Source: an uncultured Eubacterium sp.
GTDB taxonomy: Bacteria > Bacillota_A > Clostridia > Lachnospirales > Lachnospiraceae
NCBI GenBank assembly: GCA_910589045.1
Contig: CAJUSH010000058.1
Location: 1 to 15,775 of the forward strand
Length of the DNA stretch: 15,775 nt
Reading direction: 5' to 3'
The notes beneath the pieces are model-generated. The model was not told where the DNA came from, searched no databases, and worked only from the letters and a program-made list of their open reading frames with translations. A program made the translations under genes and the position numbers. Each line of letters opens with the position of its first letter. Position 1 is the stretch's first letter. This document shows positions 1 to 6,272 of this stretch, piece by piece.

Positions 1-83
1 ATCTGTTTTTTGAGCTGATGAAGGACGAGGAGCCGGTCAATCCCATGGATTTTTTGCCGGAAAGCGGTGTTGTTGAGGAATAA
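1..83 (+). CDS. C-terminal end of a probable M23-family peptidase (partial)
   Basis: An open frame enters from the left edge (first full codon at base 3) and ends at TAA 81-83. The 26 visible residues begin LFFELMKDEEPVNPMDFLPE. This resembles the last strand of LytM/M23 metallopeptidases, which usually reads HLHFE(V/L)..(D/N)G..VNP..YL, so I infer the end of a cell-wall endopeptidase or of an SpoIIQ-like degenerate member. The codon cut by the window edge ends in AT, compatible with CAT (His), but the second His of the usual HxH zinc motif would be Phe here. Only the tail is visible, so the assignment is tentative. Confidence 0.45.
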   Translation, partial: LFFELMKDEEPVNPMDFLPESGVVEE

Positions 84-286
84 TGCCTTGTGTTTAGCGG
101 AAATTTGTGTATACTTTTGATGTGGAGCAATGTCCGGTAAATGTTTCAGAAAATCTGACAGGCACGAAAAAGCAGCCAGCGCGTATAATAAACTATATTC
201 GGAAAGCAGCCGCGGCAGCGGATGCTGACGGATGATTGCAGACAATCCGCAATCGCGCGGTTGCTTTATATAGATAGCAACACATA

Positions 287-320
287 AAACGGATATTCCC
301 GTATAAAGGGGTATCCGTTT
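287..320 (+). terminator. Hairpin, possible terminator of the upstream gene
   Basis: AAACGGATA (287-295) pairs exactly with TATCCGTTT (312-320), with further C-G pairs inside and a loop around GTATAAA. The stem is strong but only a short T run follows, so it may be a weak terminator or an RNA structural element. The gap 84-378 also holds two smaller hairpins: GATTG/CAATC at 234-247 and GTTGC/GCAAC at 260-281. It has a promoter-like TTGTGT-16-TATACT at 88-115. No protein-coding signal was seen in it. Confidence 0.4.
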
Positions 321-378
321 ACATATTTGACGAATGCGCCGCAGAGGAAACGGCGCAGGTACGGGTGAGGAAGCAGAG

Positions 379-723
379 ATGAACTATACGTATCTTCTTC
401 GGTGTAAAGACGGAAGCTTTTATGCAGGATGGACGAATGATATTGAAAAAAGGATCAAAGCACACAATGGGGGGCTCGGTGCAAAGTACACAAAGACGCG
501 CCGTCCGGTAAAGCTTGCCTATATGGAGTGCCATGAGACAAAATCCGCGGCGATGAAGCGTGAGGCGGCGTTAAAAAAGCTTTCCCACAGGCAAAAGGAA
601 GAGCTGGCAGCCTCCGTCGACCTGCCAGCCCTGCTTGCATCGCTGGATGTATCCGTGTCTGTCCCGCTATTTAGTCCAGGTTCAGAGGAACCGGGTCCCA
701 GCCGAAGTCCTTGTAGTATTTGA
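379..723 (+). CDS. UPF0213 family GIY-YIG domain protein
   Basis: A 114-residue protein. The first ~70 residues match the small stand-alone GIY-YIG proteins (UPF0213/YhbQ-like): YTYLLRCKDGSFYAGWTND carries the two Tyr-containing strands (Y3/Y5 and Y15, with YAG in place of YIG), R25 fits the catalytic Arg, AHNGG follows, and E62 in KREAALKK fits the metal-binding Glu. The family is thought to be a nuclease or DNA-binding fold; the biological role is uncertain. I start at ATG 379 because GTGAGG lies 8 nt upstream and the domain begins at once; an ATG at 334 in the same frame has no good ribosome site. Family members are often 80-100 residues. Here a low-complexity tail of about 35 residues runs on, and its last 53 bp overlap the 3' end of the convergent sigma-factor gene. 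Confidence 0.8.
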   Translation: MNYTYLLRCKDGSFYAGWTNDIEKRIKAHNGGLGAKYTKTRRPVKLAYMECHETKSAAMKREAALKKLSHRQKEELAASVDLPALLASLDVSVSVPLFSPGSEEPGPSRSPCSI

Positions 724-2605
724 CGGAAAGCAGGTTATCTCTTACATACATGGAAATCATTTCTAATTCGACGTCCTTGTGGTTGTATTCATCGGAAGAA
801 TACTTTTTTTCCACGCCGGGGTATCCCTCGCAAAATTCTTTGATACCCTCTGCATATTCGTCACCTTCTCCGGTTCTTAAATCCTCGACGATCTCGTATC
901 CGCCGGTTTTTTCCTTATTCGGATGTAATTTTAATCGCGCGGGGGCCTCTCTGCCGCTTTCGCATACGAGCATATTTCCGTTTCGGTAAAAGTAAAAGCT
1001 CCACAAATTACAAAATACGATCAAATCCTCACCTTCCTCTACCGTGTCAAGGATGAGCGGAGAAGGGATGTAGACAGAATTTTCTGTGGAAGCGCTGATG
1101 AAACAGTCCGCTTCTGTTTCCTTCATATAGGCGCAGAGCGTTTCTATCACCGGATCGTCACCGCTGTAGATAAATTCGGGCAGCAGCTTTGGCTCCTTGT
1201 ATTGCGGCAGCGGATTTTTTTCCCGCTCCTTTTTTGTCTGCATGATCTCATTCGTTTTTTCCGAATCGCTTGCCTGAGACGCATCTTCGGTTATAAGCAT
1301 GAGGTTCAGTGGTTCGCTCATAAAGCTTTTGTTCGGAAGCTTTGTATAAAGCTTATAGTTGTTGTCCTTGTCAGTTACAAGACAGCTTAGCATTTTTATG
1401 CCGCTCGAATCCGACCAAAGAAGTGATTTTCTGCTATATGAGCTTTCATCGTATGTTCGATTGTCTTCATCTAGAAAATCGGCTCCCCTAAACTCCTCAA
1501 AGGTGTTTTTAAAATCAGTCGTATGGGCATTCCAGAGGCCGTAAATCTCTTCGATCTGTGCCCGATCCGTTATTTTTGACAACTGAGCGGAAATATCAAG
1601 TGTAAAATCAACGGAAATTTCAGAAATTGATTCTTGATTTAAATCCTTGTATACATCGTCATAAAATGCGGATAAGTCGATGCAATATGCAAAATCCGGC
1701 ATGGAAACGGTTATATTTTGCTTGCCGTAAAAATTCTCATTGTCGGTGCTCTCTACATGGTCATTGAAGAGATAAAGCTTCTCACTGTCCTGAAAAATGC
1801 GGGTAACGAGCGTTTGTGAGTTAAAGTAATTGCACTCGATTTCCTGCAGATCGATGGCTGAGATGATCGCCCCATATTCGCGGCTGTAAATTAAAAGTCC
1901 CCGTTCGTTCGCAAGAACAAGAAAGTTCTCGTCGATCGCCGCAAGCTCGGAGGCATATATCTCAACCGGCAGCGCAAGTGTTTCCGTGGCAAGCTTTTTC
2001 TCCTCCTCCGTCAGCTCGATTGAGAAAAATTCCCGGATGGCTGTGAGTACTCTTCCACCGGAGGCTGCGTCTGCGGCCAGGGTTCCAAAGCCGGTGAAAA
2101 TTATCAAAGAAAGAATCAGGGCAGCAGCCTTTGCTGTAGAAAATTGCTTTTTCATTCGTTTTCTGGCGGCAAAAAGCTGTGATTGAACTGTACTTTCATT
2201 GCGGCTTAGGAGCTGGCTGATCTCTTTGACGGAATAATCCTCAAAATAATAGAGATAGACGACCTCACGCTGTTTTTTCGGAAGGGACTGGAAAATCTCG
2301 AACAGAAGGCTTTCCTGCTTATCGAACTGTTCAACAAAAGGCTCGACGGGCTGTTCAGGAAGCTCTTCAAAATCTGTGCGGCATTTATGCCATGAGCTGC
2401 GTTTTATATCCTTACAGTAATTCCGCGTCACGGTGATCAGCCAGGCGCGGGTATGGTCGTCATCAGCAAAATCAGGATTTACTTCCATTACGCGAAGAAA
2501 AATTGTCATAGCAGCATCTTCCGCATCCTGTTTGTTTTTCAGAAGCAGAAGACTCAGCCGGTAAACCATCGTGTAATAATGCTTAAAAAGCTCCTCGTAT
2601 TTCAT
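671..2605 (-). CDS. ECF-type sigma factor fused to a membrane segment and extracytoplasmic domain
   Basis: A 644-residue protein in one uninterrupted frame. Residues ~3-70 are a sigma-70 region 2 (KNKQDAEDAAMTIFLRV, then HTRAWLITVTRNYCKDIKRS). Residues ~99-155 are region 4 with its helix-turn-helix (LPKKQREVVYLYYFEDYSVK, then EISQLLSRNESTVQSQLFAA). Straight after the basic end of region 4 comes a hydrophobic stretch (~159-178, AAALILSLIIFTGFGTLAADA) resembling a signal anchor with an AxA-like site. The rest (~185-644) looks extracytoplasmic: a strand-rich part, a Lys/Glu/Gln-rich linker near 450-480, and a final domain ending in YYKDFGWDPVPL, a type of ending I recall from secreted proteins of Clostridia. 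Stand-alone ECF sigma factors are usually ~160-200 residues. Start chosen at ATG 2605 because AAGGAGG lies ~8 nt upstream; the ATG 39 bp earlier has none. No separate anti-sigma gene is adjacent. Target promoters and signal are unknown. Confidence 0.85.
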   Translation of the reverse strand: MKYEELFKHYYTMVYRLSLLLLKNKQDAEDAAMTIFLRVMEVNPDFADDDHTRAWLITVTRNYCKDIKRSSWHKCRTDFEELPEQPVEPFVEQFDKQESLLFEIFQSLPKKQREVVYLYYFEDYSVKEISQLLSRNESTVQSQLFAARKRMKKQFSTAKAAALILSLIIFTGFGTLAADAASGGRVLTAIREFFSIELTEEEKKLATETLALPVEIYASELAAIDENFLVLANERGLLIYSREYGAIISAIDLQEIECNYFNSQTLVTRIFQDSEKLYLFNDHVESTDNENFYGKQNITVSMPDFAYCIDLSAFYDDVYKDLNQESISEISVDFTLDISAQLSKITDRAQIEEIYGLWNAHTTDFKNTFEEFRGADFLDEDNRTYDESSYSRKSLLWSDSSGIKMLSCLVTDKDNNYKLYTKLPNKSFMSEPLNLMLITEDASQASDSEKTNEIMQTKKEREKNPLPQYKEPKLLPEFIYSGDDPVIETLCAYMKETEADCFISASTENSVYIPSPLILDTVEEGEDLIVFCNLWSFYFYRNGNMLVCESGREAPARLKLHPNKEKTGGYEIVEDLRTGEGDEYAEGIKEFCEGYPGVEKKYSSDEYNHKDVELEMISMYVRDNLLSVKYYKDFGWDPVPLNLD

Positions 2606-2655
2606 AAAAACTTCCTCCTTCGCTTTTTTCTTCATTAAATACACGATTTATAGAT

Positions 2656-2690
2656 AAAAAATATCCTTTTTTTCGAGAAAAAAATGGATA
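2656..2690 (-). terminator. AT-rich intrinsic terminator between tadA and the sigma gene
   Basis: Read on the minus strand, TATCC-A-TTTTTTT, loop CTCG, then AAAAAAA-GGATA form a 12-bp stem with one unpaired A, followed directly by a run of T (plus-strand A run 2656-2661). It lies just after the tadA stop codon and ~50 bp before the sigma-factor start, so the two genes are probably separate transcripts or joined only by read-through. The stem is mostly A-T, so termination may be partial. Confidence 0.65.
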
Positions 2691-2708
2691 AAATTTAAAT
2701 TTAATTAT

Positions 2709-3194
2709 TTAGTCGATCAGACCTTTTTTCTTTTTATCCCGCATTTCTTTGAAAAAACCGGTGAGAAGTGCCGCGCATTCATCCTGCAAAATGCCACTTT
2801 CAATTTCGACCTGGTGGTTAAAGGCGGGGAATTGCAGAAGGTTCAAAAGGGAGCCTGCGCAGCCCGCCTTCGGATTCATCGTGCCGATATACACCTTTGG
2901 GATTCGTGCCTGTACAATGGCACCGGCGCACATCTGGCATGGCTCGAGTGTGACATACATGGTACACTGCTCCAAGCGCCAGTCCCCGGTTTTTTTTCCG
3001 GCCTTACGTATGGCAGTCAGCTCCGCGTGGGCGAGCGTATTTTTTTCGGTCTTTCTGCGGTTGTAGCCCCGGGCAATGATTTTGTCATCTGCTACAAGCA
3101 CACAGCCGATCGGCACTTCACCGAGGGCGTAAGCTTTTTTGGCTTCTTTCAGTGCGGCACGCATATATTTTTCTTCCGGCGATATTTTTTTCAT
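2709..3194 (-). CDS. tadA: tRNA-specific adenosine deaminase TadA
   Basis: A 161-residue cytidine-deaminase-fold enzyme that converts adenosine to inosine at wobble position 34 of tRNA-Arg(ACG), allowing decoding of CGN codons; cytoplasmic. The zinc site is complete: HAE at 56-58 (H56 ligand, E58 proton shuttle) and PCQMC at 85-89 (C86, C89 ligands). EVPIGCVLV near 26-34, GYNRR near 43-47 and TLEPCQMCAGAI are typical of TadA rather than free-nucleoside deaminases. The start at 3194 keeps the conserved EEKYMRAALKEAKKA helix; its ribosome site AAAGGA is rather far (13 nt), and Met11 is a less likely alternative. The length is normal for the family. Confidence 0.95.
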   Translation of the reverse strand: MKKISPEEKYMRAALKEAKKAYALGEVPIGCVLVADDKIIARGYNRRKTEKNTLAHAELTAIRKAGKKTGDWRLEQCTMYVTLEPCQMCAGAIVQARIPKVYIGTMNPKAGCAGSLLNLLQFPAFNHQVEIESGILQDECAALLTGFFKEMRDKKKKGLID

Positions 3195-3280
3195 TTTACT
3201 GTTGCATTCCTTTCAAATATGGTAAGATATAAATAGTAAACAGCGTTGGCAAGGGCGGTATGGCCGCGAAACTCTGCTTT

Positions 3281-3310
3281 TTGTATGTCTGTATTCTATT
3301 TTAACATAAT
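3281..3310 (+). promoter_or_regulatory. Candidate promoter for the GNAT gene
   Basis: TTGTAT (3281-3286) and CATAAT (3305-3310) are separated by 18 bp and lie 24 bp before the start codon at 3334. Both hexamers are one or two bases from consensus. A purine-rich GGAAAG at 3319-3324 would serve as ribosome site. The same 139-bp gap must also hold the tadA promoter on the other strand, for which I see only weak candidates. Confidence 0.45.
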
Positions 3311-3333
3311 TTAGCTATGGAAAGTGAACGGAT

Positions 3334-3879
3334 ATGAATTTTAGCTATGAGACAAAGCGGACGAGAATCCGGATTTTAAACGGCACCTATGCGGCACAGG
3401 CGCTGCGCTTCTATAAGGAAGACAAGGAACTGTTCGAACGGTATGAGCCGCTTCGTGTCCCGAATTTTTATACGGAAAATTTTCATCGGTATTTGATGAA
3501 TTATGAATATAATCAGATGGTTAAGGGAATTATGATGCGTTATTGGGTGTTTCCCAAGATGGAGCCGGGCAGAATTATAGGAACCGTAAGCCTGAGAAAT
3601 ATCATGCACGGTTCCTACAACAAATGCGAGATCGGCTATAAGCTCTCCAGTGCCTATCAGGGACAGCACTATGCGAGCGAGGCAATCCGGCGGGTGATCT
3701 GGGTCGCTTTCACGGAGATGGGTATCCATCGGCTGGAAGCCTGCTGTCTGCCGGACAATGAGGCATCGATTCGTCTGCTCGAGGCGCTGGATTTTGAGCT
3801 GGAGGGCAGAATGCGGGGGTACACGCAGATTCAGGGGCAATACAGGGATCATCTGCTTTTTAGTCTGATTCGTTCATAG
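3334..3879 (+). CDS. GNAT-family N-acetyltransferase (RimJ/RimL-like)
   Basis: A 181-residue protein of the GCN5-related acetyltransferase fold, closest in pattern to the RimJ/RimL branch that transfers acetyl from acetyl-CoA to an alpha-amino group of a protein or to a small amine. The acetyl-CoA binding part is visible: IGTVSLRNI (strand 4), a CEIGYKLSSAYQGQHYASEA segment with the P-loop-like QGQHYA, then WVAFTEMGIHRLEACCLPDN and NEASIRLLEALDFELEG, ending with a short hydrophobic strand (HLLFSLI). The substrate cannot be told from sequence. The gene ends 20 bp inside the 3' end of the convergent gene at 3860-4894, with no terminator between. Confidence 0.85.
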   Translation: MNFSYETKRTRIRILNGTYAAQALRFYKEDKELFERYEPLRVPNFYTENFHRYLMNYEYNQMVKGIMMRYWVFPKMEPGRIIGTVSLRNIMHGSYNKCEIGYKLSSAYQGQHYASEAIRRVIWVAFTEMGIHRLEACCLPDNEASIRLLEALDFELEGRMRGYTQIQGQYRDHLLFSLIRS

Positions 3880-4894
3880 CGCGGTACCAATAGCCAAAGG
3901 GCGCTTCGGCCTGTGCGCTCTGTTTATCCGGCAGGAAATCCGAGAAGCCGAATATGGCTGCGAGCACATGCTCCTGCCGATAGCGGATACCGGGGACACC
4001 GATAAACCAGCGGTTTCCTTTGACAGACGGGTTTTCCCCGAGAATCAGATGGCGATGTGTAAAATAGGCCTGGAGCAAAAAGCTGTTGCTGCATAAGTGC
4101 CAGTTTGAGGGAGGGAGCATGCGCAGATCCTTTAGCTCGATTCTCATGCAGCGTATATCCGCATTGGAAAAGGGCTGCAGAATGGGCTGTGTTTCCAAAA
4201 GCTCTTTCCAGGTATCGGCCCATGTGGTTTCATGGAACGGCTCCGGTTGAACCTGCGGCTGTGATTTGTTTACCCGGATGCCCTCAGGGATTTGGGATGT
4301 ATGTTCGGCGGGAGCGGCAGGCTCCTCCGGTATAACGGTAAAAATCTGCGGCATGCCATTTGGCTGCGGCAGTTCTGTAGATTGTATAACTTTTTCCTCT
4401 GAGACGGGAGGGGCAGCTTCTGCCTCTTCCGTCTTTGTTTGAGCCATAGTTTGAGCCATTGCTTCAGTGCTTGTTTCTGTATTTGTTTCTTTCTCCTGAT
4501 TTTCCTCATATACCTGGAAGGACAGCCAGTTGATGGGTGCTTCATCCCACTGGCTCACGAAGCAGATTTCATTTTCCAGCAGCAGGAGGATACCGGAGGC
4601 ATCCGATATTTCAAATGAACTGTCGGAAAGACGGGGCTGATTCATCGTAAAACGCCAGTCAACGTTTCCGTTTGTAAAGGGCACGTTTCCAAGGGAAAAG
4701 CCCTGAATAGATTCGCCGTTTCTGACAAATAAATAGAGGCAGGCAGACGGTGCGGGAAGATGGACGCCCCGCATGTGAAGCTCAATCGTTGTGACGTTTC
4801 CTCTTGTTTCAATTTTGGCGAAGCCTGCATTTGATGTTTTTTTCTGATTCTCGTAGGCATAAATATAGGAAAAGAATCTCCGATATTCGGACAT
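3860..4894 (-). CDS. DUF6128-like protein of unknown function
   Basis: A 344-residue soluble protein with no signal peptide or membrane segment. Three parts are visible. Residues ~1-130 are strand-rich with hydrophobic/aromatic alternation (ETRGNVTTIELHMRGVHLP, WRFTMNQPRL). Residues ~130-215 are a low-complexity Glu/Thr/Gln/Ala/Pro linker with a small internal repeat (MAQTMAQT). Residues ~220-344 form a conserved-looking aromatic domain (NSFLLQAYFTHRHLILGENP, FIGVPGIRYRQEHVLAAIFG, then FGYWYRAM). I associate this C-terminal domain with Lachnospiraceae proteins annotated DUF6128; that name is from memory. No function is known to me. The start has a good ribosome site (AAGGGAG, 4 nt before ATG). 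The 3' ends of this gene and the GNAT gene overlap. Confidence 0.8.
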   Translation of the reverse strand: MSEYRRFFSYIYAYENQKKTSNAGFAKIETRGNVTTIELHMRGVHLPAPSACLYLFVRNGESIQGFSLGNVPFTNGNVDWRFTMNQPRLSDSSFEISDASGILLLLENEICFVSQWDEAPINWLSFQVYEENQEKETNTETSTEAMAQTMAQTKTEEAEAAPPVSEEKVIQSTELPQPNGMPQIFTVIPEEPAAPAEHTSQIPEGIRVNKSQPQVQPEPFHETTWADTWKELLETQPILQPFSNADIRCMRIELKDLRMLPPSNWHLCSNSFLLQAYFTHRHLILGENPSVKGNRWFIGVPGIRYRQEHVLAAIFGFSDFLPDKQSAQAEAPFGYWYRAMNESD

Positions 4895-4973
4895 AGTGAC
4901 TCCCTTTTTACTTCATTGCTACATTTTATTCCGGTAAGAAGAAAAATATGAAAAAATTACCAATTCTCCGGCA

Positions 4974-5025
4974 TTGACAAAGAGAAATGACGGATGTATG
5001 ATAAAACAGTAATAGTTATTGTTTT
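4974..5025 (+). promoter_or_regulatory. perR promoter with probable PerR operator
   Basis: TTGACA (4974-4979), a 17-bp spacer and TATGAT (4997-5002) form a strong promoter. It is followed by an imperfect dyad at 5003-5025: AAAACAGTAAT, central A, GTTATTGTTTT, with 9 of 11 positions symmetric. The inner 7-1-7 core is CAGTAAT-A-GTTATTG (5007-5021). It covers the expected transcription start and resembles AT-rich Fur/PerR boxes, so autoregulation by PerR is the simplest reading. Confidence 0.7.
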
Positions 5026-5039
5026 ATGGGGAAATCAAG

Positions 5040-5432
5040 ATGTTAAAGTACAGCAGACAGAGAGAATCAATTAAAAATTTTTTAATGACGCGCTGTGATC
5101 ATCCAACGGCGGAAACGGTTTACCGGAGCCTTCAAAAGCAGTTCCCGAACATCAGTCTCGGAACGGTTTATCGAAATCTGGCGCTTCTGACAGAGCTTGG
5201 GGAGATACAGACGATTTCCACCGGATCCGGTCCCGACCGTTTTGACGGCAACGCAAAGCCGCATTATCATTTTATATGCAGGCAATGCGGGGCAGTGCTG
5301 GATCTGCAAATGGAAAGTCTTACGCACATCAACCTTCTGGCGCAGCACGAGTTTTGCGGCGAGATTGAGGATCACAACGTGTTTTTCTACGGAAGATGTG
5401 AGGAATGTGTGAAAGATAAAAAAAGCAGTTGA
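5040..5432 (+). CDS. perR: Fur-family peroxide-responsive repressor (PerR type)
   Basis: A 130-residue metalloregulator that binds DNA as a dimer and, in the PerR branch, senses hydrogen peroxide by iron-catalysed oxidation of histidines. The N-terminal winged helix spans ~5-65 (HPTAETVYRSL, then NISLGTVYRNLALLTELGEI). The structural zinc site is C80xxC83 and C120xxC123. Candidate regulatory-metal ligands are H21, D69, H75, H77 and D88; aspartate at D69 and D88 matches the PerR pattern, where Fur proteins more often carry glutamate. I chose ATG 5040 because GGGGA lies 7 nt upstream; an in-frame TTG at 5019 lies inside the operator and is unlikely. The rubrerythrin gene follows 120 bp downstream with its own promoter overlapping this stop codon. 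Confidence 0.85.
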   Translation: MLKYSRQRESIKNFLMTRCDHPTAETVYRSLQKQFPNISLGTVYRNLALLTELGEIQTISTGSGPDRFDGNAKPHYHFICRQCGAVLDLQMESLTHINLLAQHEFCGEIEDHNVFFYGRCEECVKDKKSS

Positions 5433-5474
5433 CAGCGGGGACAAGAAGTGTTATAAAGTTAGTAATGATTCTTA
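5429..5474 (+). promoter_or_regulatory. Rubrerythrin promoter with probable PerR operator
   Basis: TTGACA (5429-5434) overlaps the perR stop codon and is followed after 17 bp by TATAAA (5452-5457). Three bases later lies TAGTAAT-G-ATTCTTA (5460-5474), a 7-1-7 dyad with 5 of 7 symmetric positions. It shares AGTAAT and its place just downstream of the -10 box with the perR operator. The leader to the ATG is ~88 nt long. Confidence 0.65.
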
Positions 5475-5491
5475 TTTTTAAGAGCATTGAG

Positions 5492-5515
5492 TTCAGGCGA
5501 AGCTTTTTCGCTGAA
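5492..5515 (+). other. Stem-loop in the rubrerythrin 5' leader
   Basis: TTCA-G-GCGAA pairs with TTCGC-TGAA (9 bp, one bulged G at 5496) around the loop GCTTT. No T run follows, so it is not a terminator. It sits between the transcription start and the ribosome site and could stabilise the message, which looks highly expressed from its codon use. Function is inferred only. Confidence 0.45.
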
Positions 5516-5551
5516 ATATAAATTTCATAAATATGAAAGGATGGAAAAATT

Positions 5552-6094
5552 ATGGCAAAGTTTGTATGTTCAGTATGTGGTTATGTTTATGAGGGAGATG
5601 CAGCTCCCGAGAAGTGCCCCCAGTGTAATGCACCCGCTTCCAAGTTCACCGAGCAGTCCGGTGAGATGAGCTGGGCAGCAGAGCATGTAGTTGGCGTAGC
5701 ACAGGGTGTTTCCCAGGATATCATCGATGACCTGAGAGCGAACTTCAACGGAGAGTGCTCTGAGGTTGGTATGTATCTTGCTATGGCCCGCGTTGCACAT
5801 CGTGAGGGCTATCCCGAGATCGGTTTATACTGGGAGAAGGCTGCTTACGAGGAGGCAGAGCATGCTGCAAAATTTGCTGAGCTGTTAGGTGAGGTTGTTA
5901 CCGATTCTACCAAGAAGAATCTTGAGATGCGTGTTGAGGCTGAGAACGGCGCTACCGCAGGCAAGTTTGATCTTGCAAAGAGAGCAAAGGCTGCGAACCT
6001 TGACGCAATCCATGACACCGTTCATGAGATGGCAAGAGACGAGGCTAGACACGGAAAGGCATTTGCCGGTCTGTTAAAGAGATATTTTGGCTAA
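5552..6094 (+). CDS. Reverse rubrerythrin (rubredoxin domain followed by diiron domain)
   Basis: A 180-residue cytoplasmic non-heme iron protein that reduces hydrogen peroxide (and possibly oxygen) in anaerobes with electrons passed through its rubredoxin centre. The order is reversed relative to classical rubrerythrin. The rubredoxin-like FeS4 site comes first (C6xxC9, C22xxC25); the four-helix ferritin-like domain follows (~40-180), with diiron ligands E68 and/or E71, E101xxH104, E131 and E164xxH167. All the metal ligands expected for the family appear present. Codon choice is strongly biased (for example Glu almost always GAG), unlike most neighbours, which suggests high expression. It is preceded by a promoter with a PerR-like box and followed by a strong terminator, so it is probably a monocistronic part of the peroxide response started by the adjacent perR. 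Confidence 0.93.
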   Translation: MAKFVCSVCGYVYEGDAAPEKCPQCNAPASKFTEQSGEMSWAAEHVVGVAQGVSQDIIDDLRANFNGECSEVGMYLAMARVAHREGYPEIGLYWEKAAYEEAEHAAKFAELLGEVVTDSTKKNLEMRVEAENGATAGKFDLAKRAKAANLDAIHDTVHEMARDEARHGKAFAGLLKRYFG

Positions 6095-6133
6095 TCAAAA
6101 AGGCTTGATGTAAAGGATTTCTGTAAAGTAGGA

Positions 6134-6173
6134 GGGAACAAATCAGAGGTGATTTGTTCCCTTTAGTTTTTTT
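6134..6173 (+). terminator. Strong intrinsic terminator after rubrerythrin
   Basis: GGGAACAAATCA (6134-6145) and TGATTTGTTCCC (6150-6161) form a perfect 12-bp stem with a GAGG loop, followed by TTTAGTTTTTTT. It separates the peroxide module from the glycan genes. Confidence 0.95.
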
Positions 6174-6209
6174 CTGGCTTCTGTAAAGCGGTCAGGCATT
6201 TCTTTGCAA

Positions 6210-6238
6210 TTGCCTTCGTCCCCCGGATATGGTAAAAT
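6210..6238 (+). promoter_or_regulatory. Promoter of the surface-glycan operon
   Basis: TTGCCT (6210-6215), a 17-bp spacer and TAAAAT (6233-6238) preceded by TGG, which makes an extended -10. It lies 34 bp before the glycosyltransferase start and just after the rubrerythrin terminator. Confidence 0.55.
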
Positions 6239-6272
6239 ATTTCAAGCTGAAAATTACGCAACAGGAGACAAT

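Noticed and set aside
2749..3236. Long plus-strand open frames opposite tadA
   Set aside because: TadA is unmistakable on the other strand; these frames are its antisense shadow with no ribosome site or recognisable domain.
3376..3852. 158-codon minus-strand frame opposite the GNAT gene
   Set aside because: Fully inside a well-supported acetyltransferase gene and lacking any family pattern.
5019..5039. Upstream TTG start for perR
   Set aside because: It lies within the operator dyad and close to the transcription start; ATG 5040 has a properly spaced ribosome site and matches the family start.
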